A DNA stretch of 64,000 nt, taken from the NCBI GenBank assembly GCA_017940255.1, contig JAGAZB010000054.1, positions 94,363 through 158,362 on the forward strand, written 5' to 3'. This document shows, one piece after another, positions 52,193 to 61,107 of this stretch. Origin of the DNA: Treponema sp. (GTDB lineage Bacteria; Spirochaetota; Spirochaetia; Treponematales; Treponemataceae). A program made the position numbers and the translations under genes. The number at the start of each line of letters is the position of its first letter. Within the stretch, counting starts at the first letter, position 1. A model generated the notes under the pieces. The model was given only the letters and a program-made list of their open reading frames with translations. It did not search any database and had not been told where the DNA came from.

Positions 52193-52240
52193 CCGTCAGA
52201 TTTTTAATAAAAAAGTTGTGTTCTTTTTTTAGGAGGAATT

Positions 52241-52795
52241 ATGGTTCAGGAATTTAAAGAACTGAGATCGGACGAGAACGACCCATTATTTGATAAAACC
52301 AATATGCTTAAGAAGGAATTCCCTTCAGATTTCAGACAGATTCGTTATTTTACTCTGTTGATTGTGCAGTCAGCTCCAACAGAAATTAAGGAATTGAATC
52401 TTCTTGAACAGCAGATTAGTGAAGTAATTAAAAATGCCGTAAAACACGGAAATCATTGCGATATTAATAAGAAAGTTACTGTTTGGTATTCATTTAGTGC
52501 CACACATGCACACATTATTGTTCAGGACGAAGGAGAAGGCTTCCAGGATTTGGAAAAATGGAATGAGTTTAATAAAAAACGTCTTGAGTGTTTGCATAAT
52601 AACGATTTCCTGGCACTTTCAGAATATGTTTCTTTCCGTACTAAGGAATCGGACAGCCAGGATGGTGGTAACGCTCTTTTTGCTGCACTTGAATACTGGA
52701 ACGGCGGTTTTGTTTACAACGGAAAACGCAATGCAGTTGCAATGCTTAAAAAATTCCAGTCAAAAATTCATGGTGTAAATCACGACGGCGAATAA
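52241..52795 (+). CDS. Anti-sigma factor histidine-kinase-like ATPase (RsbW-like)
   Basis: 184 aa GHKL ATPase of the RsbW/SpoIIAB class. N box EQQISEVIKNAVKHGNHCD (about 60-80), G1 box VQDEGEGFQDLEKW, and a late GGNALFAALEYWNGG region in place of a normal G2 lid. AGGAGG lies seven bases before the ATG. Third gene of the partner-switching module: it would phosphorylate the STAS protein and bind a target, perhaps a sigma factor or another regulator not in this window. Confidence 0.85.
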   Translation: MVQEFKELRSDENDPLFDKTNMLKKEFPSDFRQIRYFTLLIVQSAPTEIKELNLLEQQISEVIKNAVKHGNHCDINKKVTVWYSFSATHAHIIVQDEGEGFQDLEKWNEFNKKRLECLHNNDFLALSEYVSFRTKESDSQDGGNALFAALEYWNGGFVYNGKRNAVAMLKKFQSKIHGVNHDGE

Positions 52796-52883
52796 TAGTA
52801 TATAGGTTTTGGCAACTCCAAATAAAATGTGTGCGAGTTTGCGAAGCAATCGAGAGTGTCAGTTTTGCGAAGCAAAACTGATT

Positions 52884-52935
52884 AACCAATAAAAAAAGGA
52901 TTTTAGTTCTAACTAAAATCCTTTTTTTATTGGTT
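52884..52935. terminator. Bidirectional terminator between rsbW-like gene and tmRNA
   Basis: Long hairpin (aaccaataaaaaaaggatttta / taaaatcctttttttattggtt in separate arms, 52884-52905 and 52914-52935) with T-runs in both directions. Its outer pairs reach the tmRNA 3' end. A second hairpin cagttttgc/gcaaaactg (52860-52880) lies closer to the rsbW-like gene. Confidence 0.85.
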
Positions 52936-53316
52936 GGAGATGGGGGGAATTGAACCCCCGTCCGAAAAAGTAAACCAGGCACATCTACAAGTTTAGTTAT
53001 GCGAGGTAATTGTCGGGAGCCGGTAGCAGCATAACAAGCGTCGCCTCCGTATTCTGATAAAAAGTCCTGATTACATACCAGACACTGTAATCAGCAAGTC
53101 CCGATAAGGTAAAAGAAGATCAGGCAACGCGGAACAGGGCCGCCTGAGTTCCTTCACGGCTACTTACGCAGCGAGTGCTTCTGCTTCGAAGTAAGCTTCA
53201 TCAGCTTCTTCTTCTTTTCTTGCGAAAATTGCAGTTATTTTTTTGTCAGTTTAAGGAACCTTCAGTCCTACTTGCAGTACAAGATTTCCCAATTCCGTCG
53301 AAACCGGGACATCCCC
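52935..53316 (-). ncRNA. ssrA: tmRNA (ssrA), ribosome rescue
   Basis: Read on the minus strand the 5' end GGGGATG pairs with CATCTCC (52936-52942) as the acceptor stem, followed by the T-arm GGGGGTTCAATTCCCCC. A tag frame from a resume GCA (53230-53232) to TAA (53164-53166) begins AIFARKEEEADE and ends AEALAA, 22 codons. Pseudoknot-like stems lie between tag and tRNA-like part. CCA is not encoded in register: after the discriminator A the DNA reads ACCA. 382 nt, promoter at 53330-53358. The ends are placed by pairing and may be off by a few bases. Confidence 0.95.
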
Positions 53317-53329
53317 TAATACTTATTAA

Positions 53330-53358
53330 AATATAATATCTGAAAAACCTTTCGTCAA
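53330..53358 (-). promoter_or_regulatory. Promoter of ssrA
   Basis: TTGACG (53353-53358), 17-base spacer, TATATT (53330-53335), 13 bases before the mature 5' end. Confidence 0.7.
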
Positions 53359-53365
53359 TCATTTA

Positions 53366-54334
53366 TTAGAAAATTTTATCTAAAGGAATTGTATAAAGGC
53401 TTCCGCAGTTTTCACATTTTATCTGCAGGCTCTGCCCCTCTTTCTTAATTTCTTCCAATTGAGAAGCCGGCAGATGTTTTATGTAATTAATAAATTGCTC
53501 TTCATTACATGGACAATCATATTTAATATCACGTTTAAGTGTAATTATCGGGTTAAATTCTCTGAATAATCCAAGTATTATATCTTCAGAATCAACTTCT
53601 TTTTCACTATATAAAAGTCCAAGACTTGGACAAGCCTTTACTGCATTTTCAATTTTTCGGAGAATAATTAAATCTTCCTCTGATTCTTCTGTATGACTAT
53701 CAACCTGGGCACCTAAGCGTCCATTTCCACCGGTAAGAGGCATTACCTGAAGATAAAATGCACCTGCCCCTATAACACGACCTTTTTTATCAAATTGAAT
53801 GCTTGAATTAAAGGCAGTATTAATCTGTTCAGACTGAGCAAAATAAGATGCAAAATCCTGAGCTATATTACGACCTTCAACTTGCACCGTTGAAGACTGA
53901 GGGTATTTATCATCCTTATGAACACGAGAAAAAGTAAGATTCCCCTCCCCCAAAAAAGGTCCTAAATTCCAGGATTCCAGAGGCTTTTCCAGAGGAATAT
54001 GAGGATTAAATAAATAGCCACGGACATAACCAGTTGAATCAGCTTCCACAGAAAAACCTGGCTCATCACCATGTCCTTCAAATTTTATTGCAGTGTGCTC
54101 CATATCCTTCATCATAGGAATTGTAAGGGCTGCACATAAAGATGCTTGACCTAAAATGTAAGTTTCAAGAATCCCAAGATTGTGCTGTAATCTCAACTGA
54201 TTAACAAATCGTGTTCCATGAAATAAAGCTCCACGGACACGTCCATCGGCCATTGTAAAAATTCTAAGTTTATCTTCTTCAAGAGAATCTAAATGAGCTA
54301 AAAGTTCTTGATCATTAATTTCTGCTTTAATCAT
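53366..54334 (-). CDS. hslO: 33-kDa redox-regulated chaperone Hsp33
   Basis: Holdase activated by oxidation, 322 aa. N-terminal domain: DGRVRGALFHGTRFVNQL, LGQASLCAALT, KFEGHGDEPGFSVEADSTG-type strands and VQVEGRNIAQDFASYFAQSEQ. C-terminal zinc centre: CPCNEEQF and CENCGSLYTI, the four redox cysteines complete. No Shine-Dalgarno; a TATATT -10 box (54341-54346) lies six bases before the ATG, so the mRNA may be leaderless. Divergent from thrS, which has its own -10 at 54391-54396. Confidence 0.93.
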   Translation of the reverse strand: MIKAEINDQELLAHLDSLEEDKLRIFTMADGRVRGALFHGTRFVNQLRLQHNLGILETYILGQASLCAALTIPMMKDMEHTAIKFEGHGDEPGFSVEADSTGYVRGYLFNPHIPLEKPLESWNLGPFLGEGNLTFSRVHKDDKYPQSSTVQVEGRNIAQDFASYFAQSEQINTAFNSSIQFDKKGRVIGAGAFYLQVMPLTGGNGRLGAQVDSHTEESEEDLIILRKIENAVKACPSLGLLYSEKEVDSEDIILGLFREFNPIITLKRDIKYDCPCNEEQFINYIKHLPASQLEEIKKEGQSLQIKCENCGSLYTIPLDKIF

Positions 54335-54340
54335 ATTTTA

Positions 54341-54396
54341 AATATACTAAATCCAAGTGCAGAAGTCTATCCACAAAGTAAAAAATGCGTTATAAT
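54341..54396. promoter_or_regulatory. Divergent promoters of hslO and thrS
   Basis: Minus: TAGACT (54364-54369), 17-base spacer, TATATT (54341-54346) for hslO. Plus: TATAAT at 54391-54396 (weak -35 TATCCA at 54368-54373) for thrS, giving a leader of about 30 bases with AAAGGAAATGAGG. No T-box or other thrS leader structure is seen. Confidence 0.5.
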
Positions 54397-54432
54397 ATTT
54401 TAATTATTTTTAAAAGGAAATGAGGTATTATT

Positions 54433-56187
54433 ATGGCTAACGACGAGAAATTACAGACTGTAAGACACAGTTGCGCTCACGTTATGGCAGAAGCGGTTCT
54501 AAGACTTTATCCAGGAACAAAAATTGCAATCGGTCCTGCCATTGACAATGGATTTTATTATGATTTTGACTTTCCAGCAGGAACCAAGTTCACCGAAACC
54601 GATTTTCCTACCGTAGAAAAAGAAATGCGCCGCATTTTGAGCGGAAATCATGAATTTGTAAGAAAAGAAGTTTCAAGAGACGAGGCTTTAAAGCTTTTTG
54701 CTGATCAGCCTTATAAAATTGAACTGATTAATGATTTACCTGCTGACGCAGTTATCTCAACATACGAGCAGGACGGCTTCCTTGACCTTTGCCGCGGTCC
54801 ACACGTTGCAACAACAAAAGAAATTAACGGTCAGGCATTCAAATTGAACAAGGTTGCTGGTGCATACTGGCGTGGTGACTCAAATCGTCCTATGCTTACT
54901 CGTATTTACGCTCTTTGTTTTGAAAAGCCAAATGATTTGAAAGATTATCTTGCAATGCTTGCAGAAGCAGAAAAACGTGACCACCGTAAACTTGGACAGG
55001 AAATGGATCTCTTCCACCTTGATCCGGAAGATCCAGGTCAGATTTTCTGGCATCCAAACGGATGGACAATTTATACTGTAATGCAGGATTATATGCGCAA
55101 AATGGTACGCCGCGATGGTTATCAGGAAATTAACACTCCTGCTATTATGCCGCGCAGTTTGTGGGAACGATCTGGACACTGGGGACACTACCAGCAGAAT
55201 ATGTTCATCACAGAATCTGAAAAACGCATGTTCGCAATTAAGCCTATGAACTGCCCTGGAGCTCTGGAGGTATTCAAGAGCCGCCAGCGTTCATATAAAG
55301 ACTTACCACTCCGTCTTTCTGAATTTGGACATGATGTTCGTAACGAAGCAAGCGGAACATTGCATGGTGTAATGCGTGTTCGTGGCTTTGTTCAGGATGA
55401 TGCTCATATTCTTTGTACAGAAGACCAGATTGGTTCAGAAGTTGCAAGATTCTGTAAGCTTTTGAAGACTGTTTATCATGACTTTGGTTTTAATGATTTG
55501 GTTGTTAAATTCTCTACAATGCCAGAAGATCACGTGGGTGATTTAGCAACATGGGAACGCGCAGAAAAAGCTCTTGCAGACGCTTGTACAGAAGCAGGCC
55601 TTACATATGAAATTCAGCCTGGTGAAGGAGCTTTCTATGGTCCAAAGCTTGAATTTAAGCTTTATGACTGTATTGGCCGTGAATGGCAGTGCGGAACAAT
55701 TCAGGTTGACTACCAGTTGCCTTCTGCTGAACGTCTTGATGCAACTTATATTGGTGCTGATAACCAGAAGCATCACCCTGTAATGCTTCACCGTGCTATT
55801 TTAGGCTCATTTGAACGCTTCTTAGGTATTTTGATTGAAAACTTTGCAGGAGCCTTCCCTACATGGCTGGCATTTGAACAGGCTGCTATCGTACCTGTTA
55901 CAAACGAATTTGATAATTATGCCAGCAAGGTTTATGACGCTTTGATTGGAGCAGATATTCGTGCTAACGCATATCTTTCTACAGAAAATATGCGTAACAA
56001 GATTAAGACAATCACAAAGGAACACAAAACTCCTTACATTTTGATTGTTGGCGAGAACGAAGAAAAAGAAGGAACTGTAACAGTTCGCTTCCGCCAGTCT
56101 AGTGGGCTTGAACAGAAAACAATGAAGTTAGAAGACTTTATTGCTTATGTTCAGAAAAAGAACGAAGAAAAAGGAACTACAATATAA
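54433..56187 (+). CDS. thrS: Threonyl-tRNA synthetase (no TGS domain)
   Basis: 584 aa; E. coli ThrRS is 642. The protein begins at the editing domain ([19 protein letters not shown], Hxxx[10 protein letters not shown]), so the N-terminal TGS domain is absent. Catalytic core: [48 protein letters not shown], zinc ligands in NCPG, DDAH and LHRA; anticodon-binding domain from about 475 ([19 protein letters not shown]). TGS-less ThrRS are known in other bacteria. Ends at a bidirectional terminator (56213-56233). Confidence 0.96.
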   Translation: MANDEKLQTVRHSCAHVMAEAVLRLYPGTKIAIGPAIDNGFYYDFDFPAGTKFTETDFPTVEKEMRRILSGNHEFVRKEVSRDEALKLFADQPYKIELINDLPADAVISTYEQDGFLDLCRGPHVATTKEINGQAFKLNKVAGAYWRGDSNRPMLTRIYALCFEKPNDLKDYLAMLAEAEKRDHRKLGQEMDLFHLDPEDPGQIFWHPNGWTIYTVMQDYMRKMVRRDGYQEINTPAIMPRSLWERSGHWGHYQQNMFITESEKRMFAIKPMNCPGALEVFKSRQRSYKDLPLRLSEFGHDVRNEASGTLHGVMRVRGFVQDDAHILCTEDQIGSEVARFCKLLKTVYHDFGFNDLVVKFSTMPEDHVGDLATWERAEKALADACTEAGLTYEIQPGEGAFYGPKLEFKLYDCIGREWQCGTIQVDYQLPSAERLDATYIGADNQKHHPVMLHRAILGSFERFLGILIENFAGAFPTWLAFEQAAIVPVTNEFDNYASKVYDALIGADIRANAYLSTENMRNKIKTITKEHKTPYILIVGENEEKEGTVTVRFRQSSGLEQKTMKLEDFIAYVQKKNEEKGTTI

Positions 56188-56206
56188 TCTTCAATAGCTA
56201 AAAAAC

Positions 56207-56240
56207 AAAAAAGGCACTTCACTGTGAAGTGCCTTTTTTA
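56207..56240. terminator. Bidirectional terminator between thrS and the secreted protein
   Basis: Perfect stem ggcacttca/tgaagtgcc (56213-56221/56225-56233) with a 3-base loop and A/T runs on both sides. Confidence 0.88.
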
Positions 56241-56257
56241 TTATTTATTGTTACATA

Positions 56258-56839
56258 TTACTCAACTGTAAAGCACCAGCTTTCATCCCAACTAACAGGA
56301 TCAGCATTAAAAAGTGCTGTAGCCTTTTTTCCGCCATCAGAAAGTGAAGTATAGAAGAAGGCATATTCGCCGGCTTCAAGATTTTCAAGTTTTACTTCAT
56401 AAGTATCATCATCAAGCTGAGTAAAAGGAAGAACTGCACCTCCCTGCTCTTTTGCTTTAAAGCCCATAATTTCTACATTTGTTGCAACTTTTCTTTCTTT
56501 TTTTGTAACTTCAAGTTTGTAGAGAACGAAATTTTCTGTTGTGCTCAATTCAGAAAAAGGCGACGGCAGTTTAATTTTTTTATCAGTTTTAGGGCTGAAT
56601 ACAAAAATAAAAGAATCATCAGCTGTATATTTCAGACCTGAAGTTACACCTTTTATTTTGTGCTCTGCTTTGGAAACACCAAAACCACCTGCAGAACCAG
56701 AACTCTTACTGTTGCCTAATCTTGTTACTTTAATAGGAGTCATATTCTCCCCACTTTTCAAGTAAATTCCAGGATCCGCTGCAGATAAAGTAAAACTAAT
56801 TGCCAAAGCAATAACCAAAACTGTAATAAATTTTTTCAT
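56258..56839 (-). CDS. Secreted protein of unknown function
   Basis: 193 aa. Signal peptide MKKFITVLVIALAISFTLSA, cleavage after SAA near residue 21. The mature part is a predicted single beta-rich domain with motifs IYLKSGENMTPIKVTRLGN and FIFVFSPKTDKKIKLPS, and ends in WDESWCFTVE. No family recognised. AGGAGG precedes the ATG. Single gene with a shared terminator. Confidence 0.6.
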   Translation of the reverse strand: MKKFITVLVIALAISFTLSAADPGIYLKSGENMTPIKVTRLGNSKSSGSAGGFGVSKAEHKIKGVTSGLKYTADDSFIFVFSPKTDKKIKLPSPFSELSTTENFVLYKLEVTKKERKVATNVEIMGFKAKEQGGAVLPFTQLDDDTYEVKLENLEAGEYAFFYTSLSDGGKKATALFNADPVSWDESWCFTVE

Positions 56840-57028
56840 AAAAGTACCTCCTCGAACTTTTATTTAATTTTATTTTTGACTGCTTACAAAAATTATAACA
56901 TAACATTATGGAATTTAGTAATTTATTTTTAGACGGGAAGTTCGAAGGAAGGCCGCAAACGCAGCAGAAAGACGAACGAAGCCAACATCCGAAGGGTGTC
57001 GGGGGGGGGCGTTCAGAAAAATTTTAAA
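56840..57028. other. Intergenic region with G-run and repeat-like sequence
   Basis: No gene. An AT-rich half (upstream region of the secreted protein on the minus strand) is followed by an odd G+C-rich stretch near 56935-57010 (gaaggccgcaaacgcagcag...) ending in a run of nine or ten G. The long G-run is exceptional in this window and prone to slippage. Confidence 0.5.
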
Positions 57029-57056
57029 CAAAAAAAAGCTCTCATTTCTGAGAGCT
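57029..57056 (-). terminator. Terminator after tRNA-Pro
   Basis: Stem agctctca/tgagagct (57037-57044/57049-57056) with a minus-strand T-run from 57029-57036, four bases after the tRNA. Confidence 0.85.
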
Positions 57057-57060
57057 TCTA

Positions 57061-57133
57061 TCGGGCAAGAGGGATTTGAACCCCCGACATCCTGGTCCCA
57101 AACCAGACGCGCTACCAGCTGCGCTATTGCCCG
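57061..57133 (-). tRNA. tRNA-Pro (anticodon TGG)
   Basis: Read on the minus strand: acceptor CGGGCAA pairs with TTGCCCG, D-arm AGCGCAGCTGGTAGCGC, anticodon stem TCTGG/CCAGG-type with loop TTTGGGA giving TGG, T-arm GGGGGTTCAAATCCCTC, discriminator A, no CCA encoded. Flanked by a promoter and terminator. A frame across it is the well-known false translation of a tRNA-Pro. Confidence 0.95.
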
Positions 57134-57146
57134 TTGCGTGATTAAT

Positions 57147-57175
57147 AATATATATGTTTTTACAAATTTAATCAA
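57147..57175 (-). promoter_or_regulatory. Promoter of tRNA-Pro
   Basis: TTGATT (57170-57175), 17-base spacer, TATATT (57147-57152), 14 bases before the mature tRNA 5' end. Confidence 0.65.
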
Positions 57176-57203
57176 TAGCAAAAAGTATTTTTTTTTAAAT
57201 TTA

Positions 57204-58622
57204 TTAAATTATTTCTGCAGAAACTTCTATTTCTCCGCCCTTTTTGATTCTATCTGCGAGAATATCTTTTATCCGCAATTTTATAGTTTTCCCCATTGGA
57301 AGTCCTTCTCCACCTCGAATTTCACAATGAATAAAGTTTTCTGTTACTGCATGATAAACAAATAAAGAATTAGAAACACCTACAGATCGTCTTGTATTTT
57401 CAAGGATAGCAGACATTTCTTTTCCAACAAATTTGCTTAAATACTTTATTTTATTTTCTACAATCCAGTCGTTAATTTTTTTGCAGCGCTCTCCGCTTAC
57501 AGACTGAGGAACCTTATTTTTTAAATTACAAGCTTCAGTTCCTGGTCGCTCTGAAAAAGGAAAAGCATGTACCCAGGTAAAATCACAGAGCTCTAACAAC
57601 TTCATTGTCTGGTTAAAATCATCGTCCGTCTCCCCAGGAAAGCCCGTAATAATGTCACAGGCAAGGAAACATTCAGGTTTAGCATCCCTTAACATTTTAC
57701 ATGCATTTATAACCGAACTTGCTGTATAGGCTCTGTTCATTGCAGAAAGAATTTTGTCGCTTCCACTTTGTACAGAAATATGAAAATGAGGTCTAACTCT
57801 CTTATCAGAAATTACGCGACAAAAATCTTCATCAACGATTTGGGGATAAAGACTTGAAATTCTGAAATTAATTTTTTCTGTATTTTTCAAAAGAAAATCC
57901 AGGAGTTTTGAAAAATTAAAGACAGTACCCTTGTATTCACTTCGATACTGGCAGATATTTACAGAAGTCAATACAACTTCACCATTTCCTTTTTGCTCAA
58001 GCTCCAAAACACGGTCTAAAGCTGTTTTTACATCGATTGAAACACTTTTTCCTCTTGCAAAATGAATGGCACAATAAGAACAATTGTTATTACATCCATC
58101 TTGAATTTTTAAGCTTGCTCTGGAATGAGAAATAAAAGATGAGGTAGCTAATCTGAATGAATTTTCAGGCTTAAGTAAATTTACCTTTTGTGGTAAAGAG
58201 ATTTTTTCTTTTATATCTGTGGCAAATTCTTCGGCGTTCCAGTCCTTCTTCAGTGCTGCTGATAAAAGGGGCGGAATATCTGCAATACGGCTTTTTATCT
58301 GCCCACCTACAGCACAGATTCTCTTATCAATTTTTTCAATTTCTAATGCAGCAAGCTGAGCATAGCAACCTGTAACAAGAATGCAGGAATATGGATATTT
58401 TTTTAAGAGCAGACGAATTATACGGCGGGCCTTTTGTTCTGCCTTTTGCGTAACCGTACAAGTATTAACAATACAAAGAAAAACTTTATCATCTTCTTGA
58501 GAGGCAGAAGTTATACTTTGCATTGAAACAGAAAATTTATAATTTGTAAAAGCGGCTGCGATTGCTTCACTTTCTATCTGATTTAATCGGCAGCCTAATG
58601 TTTCTATATGAATTTCACTCAC
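57204..58622 (-). CDS. mtaB: tRNA t6A37 methylthiotransferase MtaB-type
   Basis: Radical-SAM methylthiotransferase, 472 aa, adding a methylthio group to t6A at position 37 of tRNAs. N-terminal UPF0004 domain with three cluster cysteines (TLGCRLNQIES, VNTCTVTQKA, VTGCYAQLA); radical-SAM core with intact CxxxCxxC in QDGCNNNCSYCAIHFARG; ISSLYPQIVDEDF and VSVQSGSDKIL-type strand signature; C-terminal TRAM. MtaB rather than MiaB by the GCRxNQ motif and length. Its ATG shares a base with the stop of the upstream TPR gene. Confidence 0.88.
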   Translation of the reverse strand: MSEIHIETLGCRLNQIESEAIAAAFTNYKFSVSMQSITSASQEDDKVFLCIVNTCTVTQKAEQKARRIIRLLLKKYPYSCILVTGCYAQLAALEIEKIDKRICAVGGQIKSRIADIPPLLSAALKKDWNAEEFATDIKEKISLPQKVNLLKPENSFRLATSSFISHSRASLKIQDGCNNNCSYCAIHFARGKSVSIDVKTALDRVLELEQKGNGEVVLTSVNICQYRSEYKGTVFNFSKLLDFLLKNTEKINFRISSLYPQIVDEDFCRVISDKRVRPHFHISVQSGSDKILSAMNRAYTASSVINACKMLRDAKPECFLACDIITGFPGETDDDFNQTMKLLELCDFTWVHAFPFSERPGTEACNLKNKVPQSVSGERCKKINDWIVENKIKYLSKFVGKEMSAILENTRRSVGVSNSLFVYHAVTENFIHCEIRGGEGLPMGKTIKLRIKDILADRIKKGGEIEVSAEII

Positions 58623-59266
58623 TATTGTAATTTTGCGCTTACTCTTTCACGACCACGATAAGCATCTGTTGAGGCAGAGTTAAGCTTTAAGGCTTCATCA
58701 TATGCCATAATGGCTTCTTTGTAATTTCCTGCCATTTCACGGGCATAACCAAGGCGAGTCCACCAGGAATCAAGTAAAGGTTCTTTTTTTACGGCAGAAG
58801 ACAATGCAATATCTGCATGCTGGTATCTTGCCTGACGAATAAAAATTTCACCCATATAGTAATAAGAAACGCCAACTCTAGCTCCGCTATCAGGAGCACC
58901 AGCGACGTAACGCTGAAACTGTTCCATTGCACCAGAGTTCTTTCCAAGATAATATTTTGCTTCACCAAGGATTTCAATTAAGCGAAGGTCATAAGGACTT
59001 ACCTGTAAGCCCTGATTAGCACGTTCTTCTGCTTCTGCATACTGCTTATTCTTTACAAGTGACCAGCACATTACAACATAAGATTCAATTCTGTTTGGGT
59101 TTTCTTTTATTTCTTCTTCACAAACAGCAATAGACTCTTTGTATTTTCCATTATGATAAAGAACAAGAGCATCCTGTCTTGCAGGTTGTGTAATTTGAGC
59201 AAATAATGACCAGGAAAATACAAAAGAAAATACCAGAGTAATTATAACTTTATTTTTCATTTTCAT
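58622..59266 (-). CDS. Secreted TPR protein
   Basis: 214 aa. Signal peptide (KVIITLVFSFVFSWSLFAQ), then about five TPR-like repeats: ALVLYHNGKYKESIAVCEE, SYVVMCWSLVKNKQYAEAEERA, LIEILGEAKYYLGKNSGAMEQF, ADIALSSAVKKEPL, AIMAYDEALKLNSAS. A periplasmic interaction protein. Overlaps the end of the upstream bactofilin gene by 17 bases; the ATG at 59264-59266 stands after GTGAAAAATGAA. Context suggests a shape or envelope role. Confidence 0.72.
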   Translation of the reverse strand: MKMKNKVIITLVFSFVFSWSLFAQITQPARQDALVLYHNGKYKESIAVCEEEIKENPNRIESYVVMCWSLVKNKQYAEAEERANQGLQVSPYDLRLIEILGEAKYYLGKNSGAMEQFQRYVAGAPDSGARVGVSYYYMGEIFIRQARYQHADIALSSAVKKEPLLDSWWTRLGYAREMAGNYKEAIMAYDEALKLNSASTDAYRGRERVSAKLQ

Positions 59267-59624
59267 TTTTCACCATTGTACATTTTCCAGAAAAACTGCA
59301 ACCAGGCTCCAATACAACCTTTGCAGTTGTAATATCACCATCTACAGATCCCGATGCTGTGACGAAAATTAATTTTGAACCTACAAGATCTCCTTTTACA
59401 GCACCACGAACAAGAATACGTTCTGCTGTCATATCTGCATTTACAACAGCACCTGTATCAATTACTAAATCACTTTCTGATTTAATTTTTCCATTCACTT
59501 TTCCGCGAATCATAAAAGGCTTTTTAATTTTTATTGAACCTGAAAAAGTAATATCATTTTCAACAATTGTATCAAATGATTCATCTTCAAGATCAAAGAA
59601 ATCAGTATCTTTTACATCAAACAT
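59250..59624 (-). CDS. Bactofilin-family protein
   Basis: 124 aa. The beta-helical domain spans about 20-115 (VENDITFSGSIKIKKPFMIRG, VNADMTAERILVRGAVKGDL, VDGDITTAKVVLEPG, SFSGKCTMV). Shorter tails than the bactofilin at 23471; the two are only moderately alike. Start ATG at 59622-59624, right after rfbC's stop at 59626. Followed by a TPR gene and mtaB in the same direction. Confidence 0.85.
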   Translation of the reverse strand: MFDVKDTDFFDLEDESFDTIVENDITFSGSIKIKKPFMIRGKVNGKIKSESDLVIDTGAVVNADMTAERILVRGAVKGDLVGSKLIFVTASGSVDGDITTAKVVLEPGCSFSGKCTMVKNENEK

Positions 59625-59625
59625 A

Positions 59626-60225
59626 TTATCTACACCATTTTCCGTTTATATCAAAATAGTTATTATTTACATCAAAAGCAGGATGTTTTCCGTCCTTTTC
59701 AGAAAGGAGAGGATTAACATCTGGCGCAATAGCCTTCCAGTCTATTCCAATGGCAGGGTCATTCCACATAAGTCCCCCTTCACCTTTAGGGTCGTAGAAG
59801 TCTGTACATTTGTAGGTAAAGATTGCCTGGTCAGAAAGAACATAAAAACCGTGTGCAAAACCTTCAGGAATATAAAACATATTCTGTTTTTCTGCATCAA
59901 GAATTACGCCATAGTATTTTCCAAAAGTCGGACTTCCCTTGCGAAGGTCTACTGCAACATCGTAAACTTTTCCTTCTAAGGCGCGAACAAGTTTTCCCTG
60001 TGGGTGCTGAGTCTGAAAGTGAAGGCCACGAAGTACACCTTTTGTTGACTTAGACTGATTATCCTGTACAAACTTCATTGTAAGGCCGGCAGCAAAAAAG
60101 TCGCGCTCGCTGTAAGTTTCCAAAAAATATCCACGAGCATCACCAAAAATTTTGGGTTGAATTTCGTAGAGTCCTTTTATTTCTGTCCCATCTGCAAGTC
60201 TGCAGTTTTTAAATTCGAATGCCAT
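59626..60225 (-). CDS. rfbC: dTDP-4-dehydrorhamnose 3,5-epimerase
   Basis: 199 aa cupin epimerase of the dTDP-L-rhamnose pathway. Motifs: YEIQPKIFGDARGYFLETYS, QDNQSKSTKGVLRGLHFQ with the catalytic His, GKVYDVAVDLRKGSPTFGK, and YIPEGFAHGFYVLSD. Slightly longer C-terminus than usual. Nine bases after rfbA in the rfb run. Confidence 0.96.
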   Translation of the reverse strand: MAFEFKNCRLADGTEIKGLYEIQPKIFGDARGYFLETYSERDFFAAGLTMKFVQDNQSKSTKGVLRGLHFQTQHPQGKLVRALEGKVYDVAVDLRKGSPTFGKYYGVILDAEKQNMFYIPEGFAHGFYVLSDQAIFTYKCTDFYDPKGEGGLMWNDPAIGIDWKAIAPDVNPLLSEKDGKHPAFDVNNNYFDINGKWCR

Positions 60226-60234
60226 TTTTATATC

Positions 60235-61107
60235 CTAATTCTCTGCAATATATTCAAGGTAGCGGCCGTAGTCAGTCTTGTAGCCCTTTGCAAGCTCAAG
60301 AAGCTGCTCTTTTGTAAGCCAGCCGTTGCGATAAGAAATCTCTTCGATACAGCTTACATACATTCCCTGACGCTTCTGAATTGTTGCAATAAAGTTAGAT
60401 GCTTCCAAAAGTCCGTCATAAGTTCCTGTATCAAGCCATGCCATACCACGTCCAAGGAGCTCTACAGAAAGTTCGCCCCTGTTCAGATATTCGTTATTAA
60501 TAGAAGTAATTTCGATTTCACCGCGTGCACTTGGTTTTACGTTAGCCGCAATTTCGCAAACTGCATTGCTGTAGAAGTAAAGGCCAGGAACTGCATAGTT
60601 TGATTTAGGCTTTGCAGGCTTTTCTTCAATTCCCAAAACCTTGCCTTCTTTATCAAACTCTACTACACCGTAAGCGGTAGGATCTTTTACAAAGTAGCCG
60701 AAAATTACGCTTCCCTCGCCTTTTTCTACCTTTTCGCGGGCACGCTTTAAAGTTGATGTAAAACTCTGGCCGTAGAAAATGTTATCGCCAAGTACAAGAG
60801 CGGCAGAATCGTTTCCGATAAATTCTTTACCGATAATAAAAGCATCTGCAAGACCGCGTGGCTTATCCTGCACTGCATATTCAAAATGCATTCCAAGCCA
60901 TGCTCCGTCTCCAAAGAGTTCCTTAAAGCAGGAAATGTCGCGAGGAGTTGAAATAATCAGAACTTCTCGGATTCCAGCCAGCATAAGGCATGAAAGCGGA
61001 TAGTAAATCATTGGTTTGTCATACAAAGGCAGAATCTGTTTTGAAACTGCTTTTGTTATTGGATATAAGCGGGTTCCAGATCCGCCGGCTAAAATAATAC
61101 CTTTCAA
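60235..61107 (-). CDS. rfbA: Glucose-1-phosphate thymidylyltransferase
   Basis: 290 aa; makes dTDP-glucose from dTTP and glucose-1-phosphate. N-terminal [20 protein letters not shown] with [17 protein letters not shown], then [13 protein letters not shown] and [18 protein letters not shown] start (61105-61107) with AAGGAG seven bases upstream; no ATG competes. Confidence 0.96.
   Translation of the reverse strand: MKGIILAGGSGTRLYPITKAVSKQILPLYDKPMIYYPLSCLMLAGIREVLIISTPRDISCFKELFGDGAWLGMHFEYAVQDKPRGLADAFIIGKEFIGNDSAALVLGDNIFYGQSFTSTLKRAREKVEKGEGSVIFGYFVKDPTAYGVVEFDKEGKVLGIEEKPAKPKSNYAVPGLYFYSNAVCEIAANVKPSARGEIEITSINNEYLNRGELSVELLGRGMAWLDTGTYDGLLEASNFIATIQKRQGMYVSCIEEISYRNGWLTKEQLLELAKGYKTDYGRYLEYIAEN

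Noticed and set aside
54335..54432. T-box or attenuator upstream of thrS
   Set aside because: The leader is only about 30 bases with no T-box motif or terminator hairpin.
56915..57181. 88-codon frame with AIAQLVARLVWDQDVGG...
   Set aside because: It is the familiar false translation of a tRNA-Pro gene (57061-57133) plus flanking sequence.
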